Positions 48,111 to 56,424 are shown, counted from the first letter of the stretch. The stretch: 60,802 bases of DNA from Kurthia sibirica (GCF_003143975.1 NZ_QFVR01000022.1:1-60802), one strand, 5' to 3'. Translations and numbers: made by a program. The notes: generated by a model not told the origin, from the letters alone.

Positions 48111-49085
48111 TTATTTTGTACGTTTTGATAAACGGCCGAGCAAGAAAGCACCAGCTGTAAGACCAATTGCAATATTCGTTTTTTTAGTAAACACTTGTTT
48201 TGTTATAAGTGCCATATTTTGCGGACGCTCAGCTAAGCGACGCATGAAGTAACCATACCAATCAGAACCAAATGGTACATATACACAAAAGTGATAGCCT
48301 TCTTTTGCTAATGCTTGTTGCATGTCTGTACGGAAACCATAAAGCATTTGGAATTCGAATTTATCTTTATCGATCGCATGTGTTTCCGCGAATTTTTTAA
48401 CGTGGTTGATGACATGATGATCATGTGTTGCAATTGATGTGAAGGAGCCATTTAATAAATGATATTCAATCAAGCTAATATAATTAGCATCAATAGTAGC
48501 TTTGTCTTGATAAGCAATTGTACTTGGTTCCTTATAGGCGCCCTTTACGATACGTAAACGGAGATTTTTATATTTTTCAATATTTTCGATGGATTCGAGG
48601 AAATAAGCTTGAATAACGGTGCCGATATTATTGTATTTCGCATTAATAGTTTCCATAAGCTCAAAAGAATCATGCAAACGTGCATAGTTTTCCATATCAA
48701 AATTAATGAAATTATTATAGTTAGCAGCAACTTCCGCAATATCCATCAAATTGTCTAAACAAAAAGCTTTATCAATATCGAGTCCAAGTTGTGACGGTTT
48801 CAATGAGATATGAGCATCGACTCCTGAGTTATGTATGGCCTCGATCATATTGATAATTTGTTCTTTAGCAGCAAGTGCTTCGCTCTTTTCAAAAACAAAT
48901 TCGCCGAGATTATCGACTGTACAAGAAATACCCTGCTTATTGAGTGCTTTGATACTAGCGATTGTTTCTTCAATCGTTGTACCTGCAACAACATGTTGTG
49001 CCCCCATTTTCAGACCGTATTTTTTTGCTGCCTCGTTTAAAACTTTATTTTCCGAAAGTGCGATGAACATATCACGTAATGCCAT
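48111..49085 (-). CDS. putB: proline dehydrogenase
   Basis: This 324-residue TIM-barrel flavoenzyme has the family motifs RIVKGAYKE, ATHDH, FEFQMLYGFR and the C-terminal YVPFGSDWYGYFMRRLAERPQN with the substrate-binding arginines. It oxidises proline to 1-pyrroline-5-carboxylate, passing electrons to the membrane; RocA next door completes the path to glutamate. A tail of about 30 residues with a hydrophobic stretch (IAIGLTAGAFLLGRL) follows the usual end and may aid membrane contact. GAGGAGG precedes the ATG and a CRE lies upstream. Confidence 0.95.
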   Translation of the reverse strand: MALRDMFIALSENKVLNEAAKKYGLKMGAQHVVAGTTIEETIASIKALNKQGISCTVDNLGEFVFEKSEALAAKEQIINMIEAIHNSGVDAHISLKPSQLGLDIDKAFCLDNLMDIAEVAANYNNFINFDMENYARLHDSFELMETINAKYNNIGTVIQAYFLESIENIEKYKNLRLRIVKGAYKEPSTIAYQDKATIDANYISLIEYHLLNGSFTSIATHDHHVINHVKKFAETHAIDKDKFEFQMLYGFRTDMQQALAKEGYHFCVYVPFGSDWYGYFMRRLAERPQNMALITKQVFTKKTNIAIGLTAGAFLLGRLSKRTK

Positions 49086-49196
49086 TTTTTTTTCCTCCTC
49101 GTAATTATGAGATTTATTGCAGAATATAGTATTTAATTTTAAAAAGCAATTGTGGAATTCTTATTTTAGAATATTTAATCGATTAAAAACCTTATG

Positions 49197-49211
49197 ATGT
49201 AAGCGTTTGCT
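49197..49211. promoter_or_regulatory. CcpA site (CRE) upstream of proline dehydrogenase
   Basis: ATGTAAGCGTTTGCT is a full match to WTGNAANCGNWNNCW, 112 bases before the ATG. It shares TGTAAGCGTTTGCT with the site upstream of rocA, supporting joint control. Confidence 0.75.
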
Positions 49212-49256
49212 TCTGTTAGAAAAAAATTTTATTTACTGAATAAACAATAAAAAAAA

Positions 49257-49282
49257 CCTAGCGATAAAATTTTATCGTTAGG
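49257..49282 (-). terminator. terminator of the GNAT gene
   Basis: CCTAGCGATAAAA pairs with TTTTATCGTTAGG with no loop bases to spare; eight T residues follow on the minus strand. Confidence 0.85.
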
Positions 49283-49290
49283 CAGACTAA

Positions 49291-49731
49291 TCACTGAGGA
49301 ATAGCCATATCGATATGTGGAATACCGTCTTCTTCATAAACAGTTGATGTCGCAATGAAACCAAAAGAACCATAGAATTTTTGTAAGTGACTTTGGGCAG
49401 ATAACATGATTTTGGGACTGCTGCTTTCCATCGTATGAATATGTTCAAGCGCTGCAGTCATTAACTTTTGACCTATTTTTTTTGCGCGATAATTTGGATG
49501 AACAATGACACGACCTATACGTATACCAACAGGATCTTCAATAATTCGACAGTAGGCGATAAGATGATTGTCATCATCCTTCATTTGAAGATGTTGACAA
49601 CTTAAATCATCATCATCAATTTCTGGATAAGGGCATTGTTGTTCTACAACAAAAACATCAACACGTAGTTTAAAAATGGCAACAATTTCCTGCGGTTCTA
49701 ATTGTTGCAGTGTAGTAGTTTTAATGTTCAT
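49291..49731 (-). CDS. GNAT acetyltransferase, ElaA family
   Basis: This 146-residue protein has the ElaA hallmark FKLRVDVFVVEQQCPYPEID and the acetyl-CoA loop RVIVHPNYRAKKIGQKLM. The acetyl acceptor is unknown. AGGAGG precedes the ATG. A single-gene unit with its own terminator. Confidence 0.92.
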   Translation of the reverse strand: MNIKTTTLQQLEPQEIVAIFKLRVDVFVVEQQCPYPEIDDDDLSCQHLQMKDDDNHLIAYCRIIEDPVGIRIGRVIVHPNYRAKKIGQKLMTAALEHIHTMESSSPKIMLSAQSHLQKFYGSFGFIATSTVYEEDGIPHIDMAIPQ

Positions 49732-49953
49732 GGTAAACCTCCTAGCATGAATGTAAAAAAATAATTATTATGGATTCTTGTCGTAAATATACTATATATC
49801 ATAACTACCACTTTATACATATATACGCTTTATTATGCCATTTTTCTGCTATTTAATACAAGTATTATGAATAAGTTATGCGTAATAGTGTAATAAAAAA
49901 TAGGGTGGATAGATTAATGCTACGTAAAAACTATTTTTGTTAATTTTATGCAA

Positions 49954-49982
49954 TTGACATTGATAATCGTTATCAATAGAAT
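49954..49982 (+). promoter_or_regulatory. sigma-A promoter with embedded Fur box, heme operon
   Basis: TTGACA (49954-49959), a 17-base spacer and TAGAAT (49977-49982) form a near-ideal promoter. The spacer contains TGATAATCGTTATCA (49961-49975), a Fur box with one difference from the 7-1-7 consensus. Bound Fur-Fe would block polymerase, so the heme operon should be on only in iron limitation. Confidence 0.85.
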
Positions 49983-50014
49983 GAAGAGGAATGAAATATG
50001 AGGAGGAAATTACT

Positions 50015-50356
50015 ATGTATATGGTATCAAATACAATTCAAGTTTTAGAGGGATATGGAGATCAAATTTTAGAGCGTTTCAAAATTCGCCAAGGTATTGA
50101 AGATATGCCTGGTTTCAAGGAATTAAAAGTCTTAAAATCTTTAGGAAAACAAGGCTATGATGAAGTATTGGTACACACTGTATGGCAGGATAAAGCGGCA
50201 TTTGAAAACTGGTTCTCATCTCGTGAATTTCATTTAGCACATAGAAAACCTGCACGTACAGAAACGGGTGAAAAGATGGTTGTTAGCAATTCAATCGATC
50301 ATTATGAAGTAATTGTAGAAAGTGATACAACATTGGCAGTTGGTTATGTTGGCTAA
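50015..50356 (+). CDS. isdG: IsdG-family heme-degrading monooxygenase
   Basis: This 113-residue ferredoxin-like (ABM) fold has the catalytic triad of IsdG/IsdI at the expected places: Asn6, Trp66 (FENWFSS) and His76 (LAHRKP). It opens heme in the cytosol to free iron. GAGGAGG before the ATG at 50015 fixes the start. The end overlaps the next gene by 11 bases. First gene of the Fur-controlled heme operon. Confidence 0.93.
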   Translation: MYMVSNTIQVLEGYGDQILERFKIRQGIEDMPGFKELKVLKSLGKQGYDEVLVHTVWQDKAAFENWFSSREFHLAHRKPARTETGEKMVVSNSIDHYEVIVESDTTLAVGYVG

Positions 50357-50957
50357 AAAACTTGTTTTCATATTGTTCACAGCCATACTATTTCTGACAT
50401 TCAATTTCAATGTATCGGCAAAGGACCTTGAAACGGGTACATATTCAGTTGATTACACTGTATTAAAAGAAGGCGAGTCAAGCACATCTATTGCCAATGA
50501 TTATTTCATCAAACCGGCAAAATTAATTATAAAAGATACTAAACCATATATTGAAATTATAATTGGTAAAAGTAATTGGACAAAAAAAGTAACAATAAAT
50601 AAGTCAAAAGAATATCTTGTCAGTGACAATGCTGATAAAGATCAACGTACTGTTCAATTTGCACTAAAGGATATTTCTGAAAAACAGCAAGGTACTGTAG
50701 ATGTTTATATTGATGAAGAAGTAGATGGTGAAGACTTCCTTTACGATAATAGCTATGGTATTCAGTTTGTATTTAAGGAAGAATCGATAAAAAAACTGTC
50801 GTCTACTCCGGATGAAGTAAAAATTGAAGTGAAAAAAGAAAATAAAAAAAATGAGACGACCTTTGCGATGCGAGGGCTTGCTTATGGCTTAATAGCTGTA
50901 GTAGTACTTGTATTTGCGCTGGTGATTATCAGACGAATGAGAGGAAGAAAAAAATGA
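50346..50957 (+). CDS. membrane-anchored NEAT-domain heme-binding protein (IsdC-like)
   Basis: This 203-residue protein has a signal peptide (KLVFILFTAILFLTF...VSA) and one NEAT domain, from GTYSVDYTVLKEG to YGIQFVF. The heme-iron YxxxY motif is intact (YDNSY). It has a C-terminal membrane helix with a basic tail (RRMRGRKK) instead of a sortase motif, so it sits on the membrane rather than the wall. It probably passes heme to the IsdE-like lipoprotein. The start overlaps isdG by 11 bases and the end overlaps the multi-NEAT gene by 4. Confidence 0.9.
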   Translation: MLAKKLVFILFTAILFLTFNFNVSAKDLETGTYSVDYTVLKEGESSTSIANDYFIKPAKLIIKDTKPYIEIIIGKSNWTKKVTINKSKEYLVSDNADKDQRTVQFALKDISEKQQGTVDVYIDEEVDGEDFLYDNSYGIQFVFKEESIKKLSSTPDEVKIEVKKENKKNETTFAMRGLAYGLIAVVVLVFALVIIRRMRGRKK

Positions 50958-52546
50958 TTAATTTTAAAGGCTATTTTTTATCGGCGGCAGCAGCTGCTTT
51001 GATTGTATCTTCAGCATGTTCAGTGAATGCTTTGGCGATTGATTCGACAAAGCAAACGGCAAATGAACAAACAGCTAAAGAAGTAAATAAAATCGCATTA
51101 GGCTTTCATGTATACAAGGCAGAAGATTTAACAGAAGTATCGAGTATGGGCCGTGCAATGGACTTAATGTCTCAAGTGGAAATAACATCTGATGGTAAAA
51201 TATATGCTTATATGACAATTAAGAATGCGAAAATTTGGAATTCTTTCAAAACAGAAGTAAATGGTGTGATGGTAGAAGCAGAAAAGGTTTCTGAAAATCG
51301 AGAAGCGGATACAGCGGTCATGAAAATTCAAGTGCCTTCTTTATCAGCTACCATTAAAGCAGATATCGAAATTCAAGCCCAGTCTACGATGAAGCATACT
51401 ACATTCATTAAATTTGAGGCAGAATCTAAAGAATTCAAAGTATGGAATGATAAACAAGCGGCAATTTCTTCGATGTCTAGCTATATGACAGCCCCTGCTT
51501 ATGTCACGACAGTTGATGGCAAAAAAATTGTACTATTAAAAATTACTGGTACAGATATGTGGAAATCATTTCAAACAGAAGTAAATGGTGAATTAGTAGA
51601 AGTGACAACCATTTCGGAAGATCAAGAAGCACATACGAAAGTTGTCAGTTTTGAAATCCCTTCCTACGATGTTTTAATCAAAACCGCATCCCATATTAGT
51701 GTGCCAAATATGTATGACATGACCCATATAACCTACTTAGATTTTAATAATATTGTGAAAACGACACCGCCAGTTGTTCTACCACCGGTCGTGAAACCAG
51801 TCGATCCCAATAAAGTAATTAGTTCTATAAAATACAACTATGCATTAGTAACAAAGTCGAAAAAAATGAATTCAGCAGTCAATAAATATATGGCTAAGCC
51901 AATAAAAATTGAAAAAACAAAATCAGGCAAATACTATGCAACAGTTAAATTGAAAAATGCTGGCTTATGGAAATCAGTAAAGACGGATGTCAATGGTAAA
52001 ATGACAGCAGTGAAAATAGTATCAAGCGATGCAAAAGCAAATACTAAAACAGTGAAATTCCAAGTGAAATCACCAAAAGCAGTTACAAAAACAACTTTTA
52101 CAATCAGCGCTAAAGATAAAAAAAATGCTGGGAAATATACCAATTATATTAAGGTAGGAAGCGTTTATAAAAAGCCAGCGACAGTAGTTTCTACAAAAAA
52201 ATATAATTATACAGCGTTAAAAGATACAAAAAAAGGAACTTCAGCTACGAATGCTTATATGGTAAAACCAGCAACAATTATGAAGATGAGCGATGGTAAA
52301 TACTATGCGACTGTCACGATTAAAAATGCGAGCTGGTGGAAATCATTTAAAACAGATGTAAACGGTAAAATGACGACAGTAAAAACAGTATCAACGAATA
52401 AAGCTAAAAATACTAAAGTCGTGAAATTCCAAATTGCTTCACCTACAAAACAAGTAAAATCGACAATTCATATTAAAGCAGCTTCTGCAAACTATGAAGG
52501 AAAATATACGAATTACTTGAAATTTGGTAAAGAAGTAAAAAAGTAA
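50954..52546 (+). CDS. secreted multi-NEAT heme-binding protein, ends at a possible frameshift site
   Basis: This 530-residue protein has a signal peptide and four NEAT domains at about 46-153, 161-267, 289-403 and 413-528, with a proline-rich linker (PPVVLPPVVKP) after the second. The heme motif YxxxY is complete only in domain 4 (YEGKY). Domain 1 has KHTTF, domain 2 YDMTH and domain 3 NAGKY. There is no sortase motif or membrane anchor, so it is probably released or loosely held, like hemophores. The frame ends FGKEVKK-stop at an A6 run; the -1 frame continues into a fifth NEAT domain. Confidence 0.9.
   Translation: MINFKGYFLSAAAAALIVSSACSVNALAIDSTKQTANEQTAKEVNKIALGFHVYKAEDLTEVSSMGRAMDLMSQVEITSDGKIYAYMTIKNAKIWNSFKTEVNGVMVEAEKVSENREADTAVMKIQVPSLSATIKADIEIQAQSTMKHTTFIKFEAESKEFKVWNDKQAAISSMSSYMTAPAYVTTVDGKKIVLLKITGTDMWKSFQTEVNGELVEVTTISEDQEAHTKVVSFEIPSYDVLIKTASHISVPNMYDMTHITYLDFNNIVKTTPPVVLPPVVKPVDPNKVISSIKYNYALVTKSKKMNSAVNKYMAKPIKIEKTKSGKYYATVKLKNAGLWKSVKTDVNGKMTAVKIVSSDAKANTKTVKFQVKSPKAVTKTTFTISAKDKKNAGKYTNYIKVGSVYKKPATVVSTKKYNYTALKDTKKGTSATNAYMVKPATIMKMSDGKYYATVTIKNASWWKSFKTDVNGKMTTVKTVSTNKAKNTKVVKFQIASPTKQVKSTIHIKAASANYEGKYTNYLKFGKEVKK
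52537..52543 (+). promoter_or_regulatory. candidate -1 frameshift slippery site A_AAA_AAG
   Basis: In the reading phase of the NEAT gene the heptamer reads A AAA AAG, the classical bacterial -1 slippery sequence known from dnaX, and the next codon is UAA. Re-pairing one base back gives AAA AAA GTA AAG, exactly the frame of the downstream NEAT domain. I see no convincing downstream stem-loop or upstream Shine-Dalgarno stimulator. Confidence 0.5.
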
Positions 52547-52899
52547 AGCAGGTTTCGAACAAAACAAAAACATCAAAAAAGAATTTTACAGTGCAAAAAG
52601 GAAAAGGTTCTGCAAAATCTATGATGGATCAGTATGTAACGAAACCAGCCACTATACAAAAAATTGGTAGTAAAACATATGTCAAAATCACTTTAAAAAA
52701 TGCGAGTTGGTGGAAATCGTTTAAAGTGAAGCAGGGGAGTAAATATGTAAATGCTAAAGTAGTGAGTAAAGGGAAATCTACTCGAACAGTGATGTTCCCA
52801 GTTAAAAGCCTAAAAAAAGCCACTTATGTAAAATTACATGTTGTTATTCCGAGTATGAAGTACAATAATAAATATACAACGAAAATTGTATTTAAATAA
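52543..52899 (+). CDS. fifth NEAT domain in the -1 frame
   Basis: These 118 codons in the -1 frame read VKQVSNKTKTSKKNF and then a full NEAT domain: SMMDQYVTKPATI, ITLKNASWWKSFKV, and heme motif YNNKY in YNNKYTTKIVF. The join reproduces the linker layout between domains 3 and 4, so this was once, or still is, one protein (648 residues fused). A GTG at 52591 could start translation but has no ribosome binding site and no signal peptide, so independent expression is unlikely. It is either reached by frameshifting or is the cut-off end of a mutated gene. Confidence 0.7.
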   Translation, partial: VKQVSNKTKTSKKNFTVQKGKGSAKSMMDQYVTKPATIQKIGSKTYVKITLKNASWWKSFKVKQGSKYVNAKVVSKGKSTRTVMFPVKSLKKATYVKLHVVIPSMKYNNKYTTKIVFK

Positions 52900-52906
52900 C
52901 AAAACG

Positions 52907-52936
52907 AGAGATAGGGTGAGAAATCGCCCTATCTCT
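52907..52936 (+). terminator. strong hairpin without U-tract between NEAT genes and isdE
   Basis: AGAGATAGGGTGA pairs with TCGCCCTATCTCT (one wobble) closed by a GAAA tetraloop. No T run follows; the isdE ribosome binding site AGGAGG comes 8 bases later. It more likely marks an RNA processing or stabilising point, or a partial attenuator, than a full terminator. Confidence 0.55.
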
Positions 52937-52957
52937 TATATGTAGGAGGAAGTAAAA

Positions 52958-53824
52958 ATGAAAAATATCCGACTGCTCATGTTGTTAACGGTTATTTTAA
53001 TCATGACTGCATGTAGCGCAAAAGGGCAACCAGAAGGAGAGAAAGGTGAACGTATCATAGCGACAACGGTTGCTCTAATGGATACAGCAGCAAAATTAAA
53101 TATCGAGTTGGCTGGTATACCGACAACATCAAAAGATATTCCGCTCATGTATAAAGACGTGCCGGAAATCGGTGCCCCCAAAAAACCAAATATGGAAAGA
53201 CTGCAGTCGCTCAATGCAACAGATGTTCTTAGTGTGACGACGATTAAACCCGAAATGGATAAAGCGATGAAGGGGAGTAATATCCCGACGACTTTCTATG
53301 ACTATAATTCAATCGCTGCAATGCAAAAGTCAATTACAGCAATGGGAAAGGATTTTAACCGACAACAAGAAGCAGCAAAATTAAATAAGATTTACGACGA
53401 TAAAATTGCAGCTATTCATAAAAGAATTGCTGGTCAAAAGAAACCCAAAGTCATTATCTTACTCGGCGTTCCCGGTAGTTATTTAATTTCTACTGAAAAA
53501 TCGTTTTATGGAAATTTAGTGGAATTAGCAGGTGGCATTAATGTTGTAAAAGCTAATCAGTCGGATGAAGAGTTTATCGCCTCTAATACAGAAAGTTTAT
53601 ATAAATTACAGCCAGATATTATTTTGCGTGCTTCTCATGGTTTTCCAAAACAAGTAAAAACGATGTTTGATGAAGAATTTAAAACAAATGATGTTTGGAA
53701 GAACTTCGAAGCAACAAAAGCAGGTCGCGTCTATGATTTGGATGAAAATCTATTTGGTATCACAGCAAATATTAACGCAGATGAAGCATTAGAAGAACTA
53801 TACAAGCTTTTATATAAGGAGTAG
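52958..53824 (+). CDS. isdE: heme ABC transporter substrate-binding lipoprotein (IsdE-like)
   Basis: This 288-residue lipoprotein has lipobox LIMTAC (Cys19). The heme-iron ligands of S. aureus IsdE (Met78 and His229) have counterparts in PKKPNMERL (Met79) and RASHGFP (His227). It receives heme from NEAT proteins and delivers it to the permease. Class III periplasmic-binding-protein fold. AGGAGG precedes the ATG; the permease follows after 6 bases. Confidence 0.92.
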   Translation: MKNIRLLMLLTVILIMTACSAKGQPEGEKGERIIATTVALMDTAAKLNIELAGIPTTSKDIPLMYKDVPEIGAPKKPNMERLQSLNATDVLSVTTIKPEMDKAMKGSNIPTTFYDYNSIAAMQKSITAMGKDFNRQQEAAKLNKIYDDKIAAIHKRIAGQKKPKVIILLGVPGSYLISTEKSFYGNLVELAGGINVVKANQSDEEFIASNTESLYKLQPDIILRASHGFPKQVKTMFDEEFKTNDVWKNFEATKAGRVYDLDENLFGITANINADEALEELYKLLYKE

Positions 53825-53830
53825 TAAAAC

Positions 53831-54796
53831 ATGAAGAAAATTTGGATATCCTACATAATAATGGTCATCGTCCTACTAATTATTATTTATGCTTCCGTTA
53901 TAGTGGGTAGTATAGATATAAAATTCATTGACCTTGTAAGAGGCATCTTTGGTCACATGAACGGACAAGTAACCGTTGTTTATAACTTGCGTCTTCCCCG
54001 TGTTCTAATTGCCATTTTTGCAGGCGCATCATTAGCATTAGCAGGTGCTTTATTACAGGCTGCCATAAAAAATCCTCTTGCAGATCCAGGGATTATTGGA
54101 ATCACATCAGCAGCTATGCTAGGTAATGTTGTCGTCATCAATTTCTTACCTCATTTATTTTTCTATTCACCAGTCTTTGCCTTTGCGGGTGGTATGCTAG
54201 CATTTGGTATCCTTTATCTTGTGACGAAAAAATATGATATGTCACCAGTCTTTGTTCTATTAGTGGGGATTGCATTAAATGCGATATTCACTGCTGTTAT
54301 TAAAGTATCAGGCGTTACGGCTATTCACTTTACAGAAAGTACAGGGTTGAGTATGAAAACATGGGATGATGCCAATTTACTACTACTTTTTAGTACAATT
54401 GGTATTATCATTGCTGTATGTTTAGGGCCACTTTGTAATATGCTTGGTTTAAGCGACAGAACGATTACAAGCGTTGGGTTTCCAGTTGGAAAAGCCCGCT
54501 GGATTATTATCGTTGTAGCCGTATATTTGGCCAGTATTTCAACGGCAATTGTCGGATCAATTGCTTTTATTGGCTTACTCGTACCTCATATATCACGAAT
54601 GATTGTGGGTGCTGATTATAAAGTATTGCTTCCCTTTGTTGCATTATTTGGTGCAGCGTTATTGCTTGTAGCTGATACACTTGGTCGGACGGTTGTACAA
54701 CCATTTGAAATTACTGCATCGGTTATTATGTCATTAATCGGTGGACCATTCTTAATACTACTAATAAGAAAGTTTGGGAAAATTTATGGACATTAA
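53831..54796 (+). CDS. isdF: heme ABC transporter permease, FecCD family (IsdF-like)
   Basis: This 321-residue permease has eight or more membrane helices and the FecCD motifs LRLPRVLIAIFAGASLALAG, NPLADPGIIGI and IAFIGLLVPHISRMIVG. It carries heme across the membrane with the IsdE-like lipoprotein and the ATPase encoded next, whose start it overlaps by 11 bases. Confidence 0.93.
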   Translation: MKKIWISYIIMVIVLLIIIYASVIVGSIDIKFIDLVRGIFGHMNGQVTVVYNLRLPRVLIAIFAGASLALAGALLQAAIKNPLADPGIIGITSAAMLGNVVVINFLPHLFFYSPVFAFAGGMLAFGILYLVTKKYDMSPVFVLLVGIALNAIFTAVIKVSGVTAIHFTESTGLSMKTWDDANLLLLFSTIGIIIAVCLGPLCNMLGLSDRTITSVGFPVGKARWIIIVVAVYLASISTAIVGSIAFIGLLVPHISRMIVGADYKVLLPFVALFGAALLLVADTLGRTVVQPFEITASVIMSLIGGPFLILLIRKFGKIYGH

Positions 54797-55556
54797 AAAT
54801 TTGTTTTTTTCATATCATGCCAAAGAACCTTTTATCGCAATTGATGAACTTAAAATAAGCGAGGGGAAAATCACCACAATCATCGGCCCCAATGGTTGTG
54901 GCAAATCAACATTATTAGCGTTGATTGCGCAACAATTAACGTATACTGCGGGTGAGATTTATATCGAACAACAAAATATCAGTAGGTTATCACGCAAAGA
55001 ATTGGCAAAAAAATTGGCGATTGTCTATCAACAAAATGAGGCACCTGAGCAATATACAATTCGTGATTTAGTGAAGGTTGGTCGTTATCCATACAGAAAA
55101 GGTTTAAATAGTTTAAGTGCAGATGACCTTACTGCAATAGATAAGGCAATTGAATTGACGGGTTTGGTAGCATTACAAGATCAGCGTCTGGCAGAGTTGT
55201 CAGGTGGTCAACGTCAAAGGGCTTGGATTGCATTAGCTTTAGCGCAAGAAACACAGTATCTATTATTGGATGAACCAACAACGTACTTAGATTTACATCA
55301 TCAATTTGAGATATTGGACTGCATTGAGAAGTTGAATAAAAATGCTAATATGACAATCATTATGGTGTTGCATGACTTAAACCAAGCATTTCAATATAGT
55401 GATGAAGTCATTGTAATGAGTAAAGGAAAAATAATAAAATCTGGACAACCAACGGTAACAATGTCTGAAGAATTAATAAAAGGAATATTTGGTATAAATG
55501 TACAAATTATTGAGGATATCGAGAAAAATAAGCATATTTTGCCATTGAGAAAATAA
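54786..55556 (+). CDS. heme/iron ABC transporter ATP-binding protein
   Basis: This 256-residue ATPase has Walker A GPNGCGKST, signature LSGGQRQRAW and Walker B YLLLDEPTTYLDL, in the FecE/HmuV group. It powers the heme permease encoded just upstream. Start at the ATG 54786; the in-frame ATG 4 codons earlier has no ribosome binding site. It ends the heme operon; I see no clear terminator after it. Confidence 0.93.
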   Translation: MDIKNLFFSYHAKEPFIAIDELKISEGKITTIIGPNGCGKSTLLALIAQQLTYTAGEIYIEQQNISRLSRKELAKKLAIVYQQNEAPEQYTIRDLVKVGRYPYRKGLNSLSADDLTAIDKAIELTGLVALQDQRLAELSGGQRQRAWIALALAQETQYLLLDEPTTYLDLHHQFEILDCIEKLNKNANMTIIMVLHDLNQAFQYSDEVIVMSKGKIIKSGQPTVTMSEELIKGIFGINVQIIEDIEKNKHILPLRK

Positions 55557-55785
55557 TGTAGAAAAATAAGATTAAATAAGTTTATAGTAATTTGATTATG
55601 GGAATAGGTAACATATCTTATAATATTCAAAAATGCTAAGATACAATATGACGATGGTTAACCGACAATATTGTTAACTAATTAGATGCAACTCTTAGGT
55701 ATTCTTGATAAAATTATGATATTATTTATTTGAGAAATATTTTATGGACAAGACAATATTTTCATATGGAAGGATGAAGGATTTT

Positions 55786-56181
55786 ATGTTGAACTTTCAA
55801 AGATCTGAGCAACAAATAATCGTTTCAGATTTAGAACTTTCAAAGGACTATTATTCTACGATTTTTGGGATTAAGGGGACTGATTCTAAGTTTATTGACG
55901 AGCAAAAAAAATTAGCATTAACACTAGTGCAAGCTGCAGATGTTTCTGAAATTCATCCGAAGAAATTGTTGCCAGAAGTTTATGGATTTGTCGACACAGT
56001 TGAGGAACTCTACTCGCTTTACCTAACCTACAGAGAAAATGGTGCATTATTTGCATTTAATCCGCGTGATACATATGACAATGGTCAAAGAGCCAAGGAA
56101 TTTGCTATTCGAGATTTAGACGGATATATTATCGCGTTCAAAACAATGTCACCAAATAATGACGAATCATTCGTAAAATAA
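55786..56181 (+). CDS. VOC/glyoxalase-fold protein
   Basis: This small protein of about 131 residues has a glyoxalase-like layout: VSDLELSKDYYSTIFGI at the start of the fold and EFAIRDLDGYIIAFK at the end. Metal-site residues are not clear, so it may be a binding protein. ATGs at 55744 and 55774 are in frame, but GAAGGA about 6 bases before the ATG at 55786 supports the shorter form. It stands alone. Confidence 0.65.
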   Translation: MLNFQRSEQQIIVSDLELSKDYYSTIFGIKGTDSKFIDEQKKLALTLVQAADVSEIHPKKLLPEVYGFVDTVEELYSLYLTYRENGALFAFNPRDTYDNGQRAKEFAIRDLDGYIIAFKTMSPNNDESFVK

Positions 56182-56224
56182 ACTGAAATGACGTAATAGT
56201 CGTTTGTTATGTATAAATTATAAA

Positions 56225-56264
56225 TAGATAATCTTGCACCTACAAGTTGGTGAGAGAGTATCTA
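56225..56264 (+). terminator. terminator after the VOC gene
   Basis: TAGATA pairs with TATCTA and CACC with GGTG inside, with an internal bulge; TTTTTT follows. Confidence 0.65.
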
Positions 56265-56424
56265 TTTTTTTATATGCTTTTAGTTTTACTTAAAAATAAT
56301 ATTATCTAATCTATTAACTAAAAAAATGAATAAAAAGACTGTTTAAAATAATAAATAGTCAAATTGTAGTAGATACTTTTTAGTCTTTGCTAGCATATGA
56401 TAAAATAACGATAGAGGTGAGCAT

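Noticed and set aside
52591-52899. Fifth NEAT domain as an independent gene starting at GTG
   Set aside because: There is no Shine-Dalgarno sequence, no signal peptide, and the upstream -1 frame joins smoothly to the end of domain 4.
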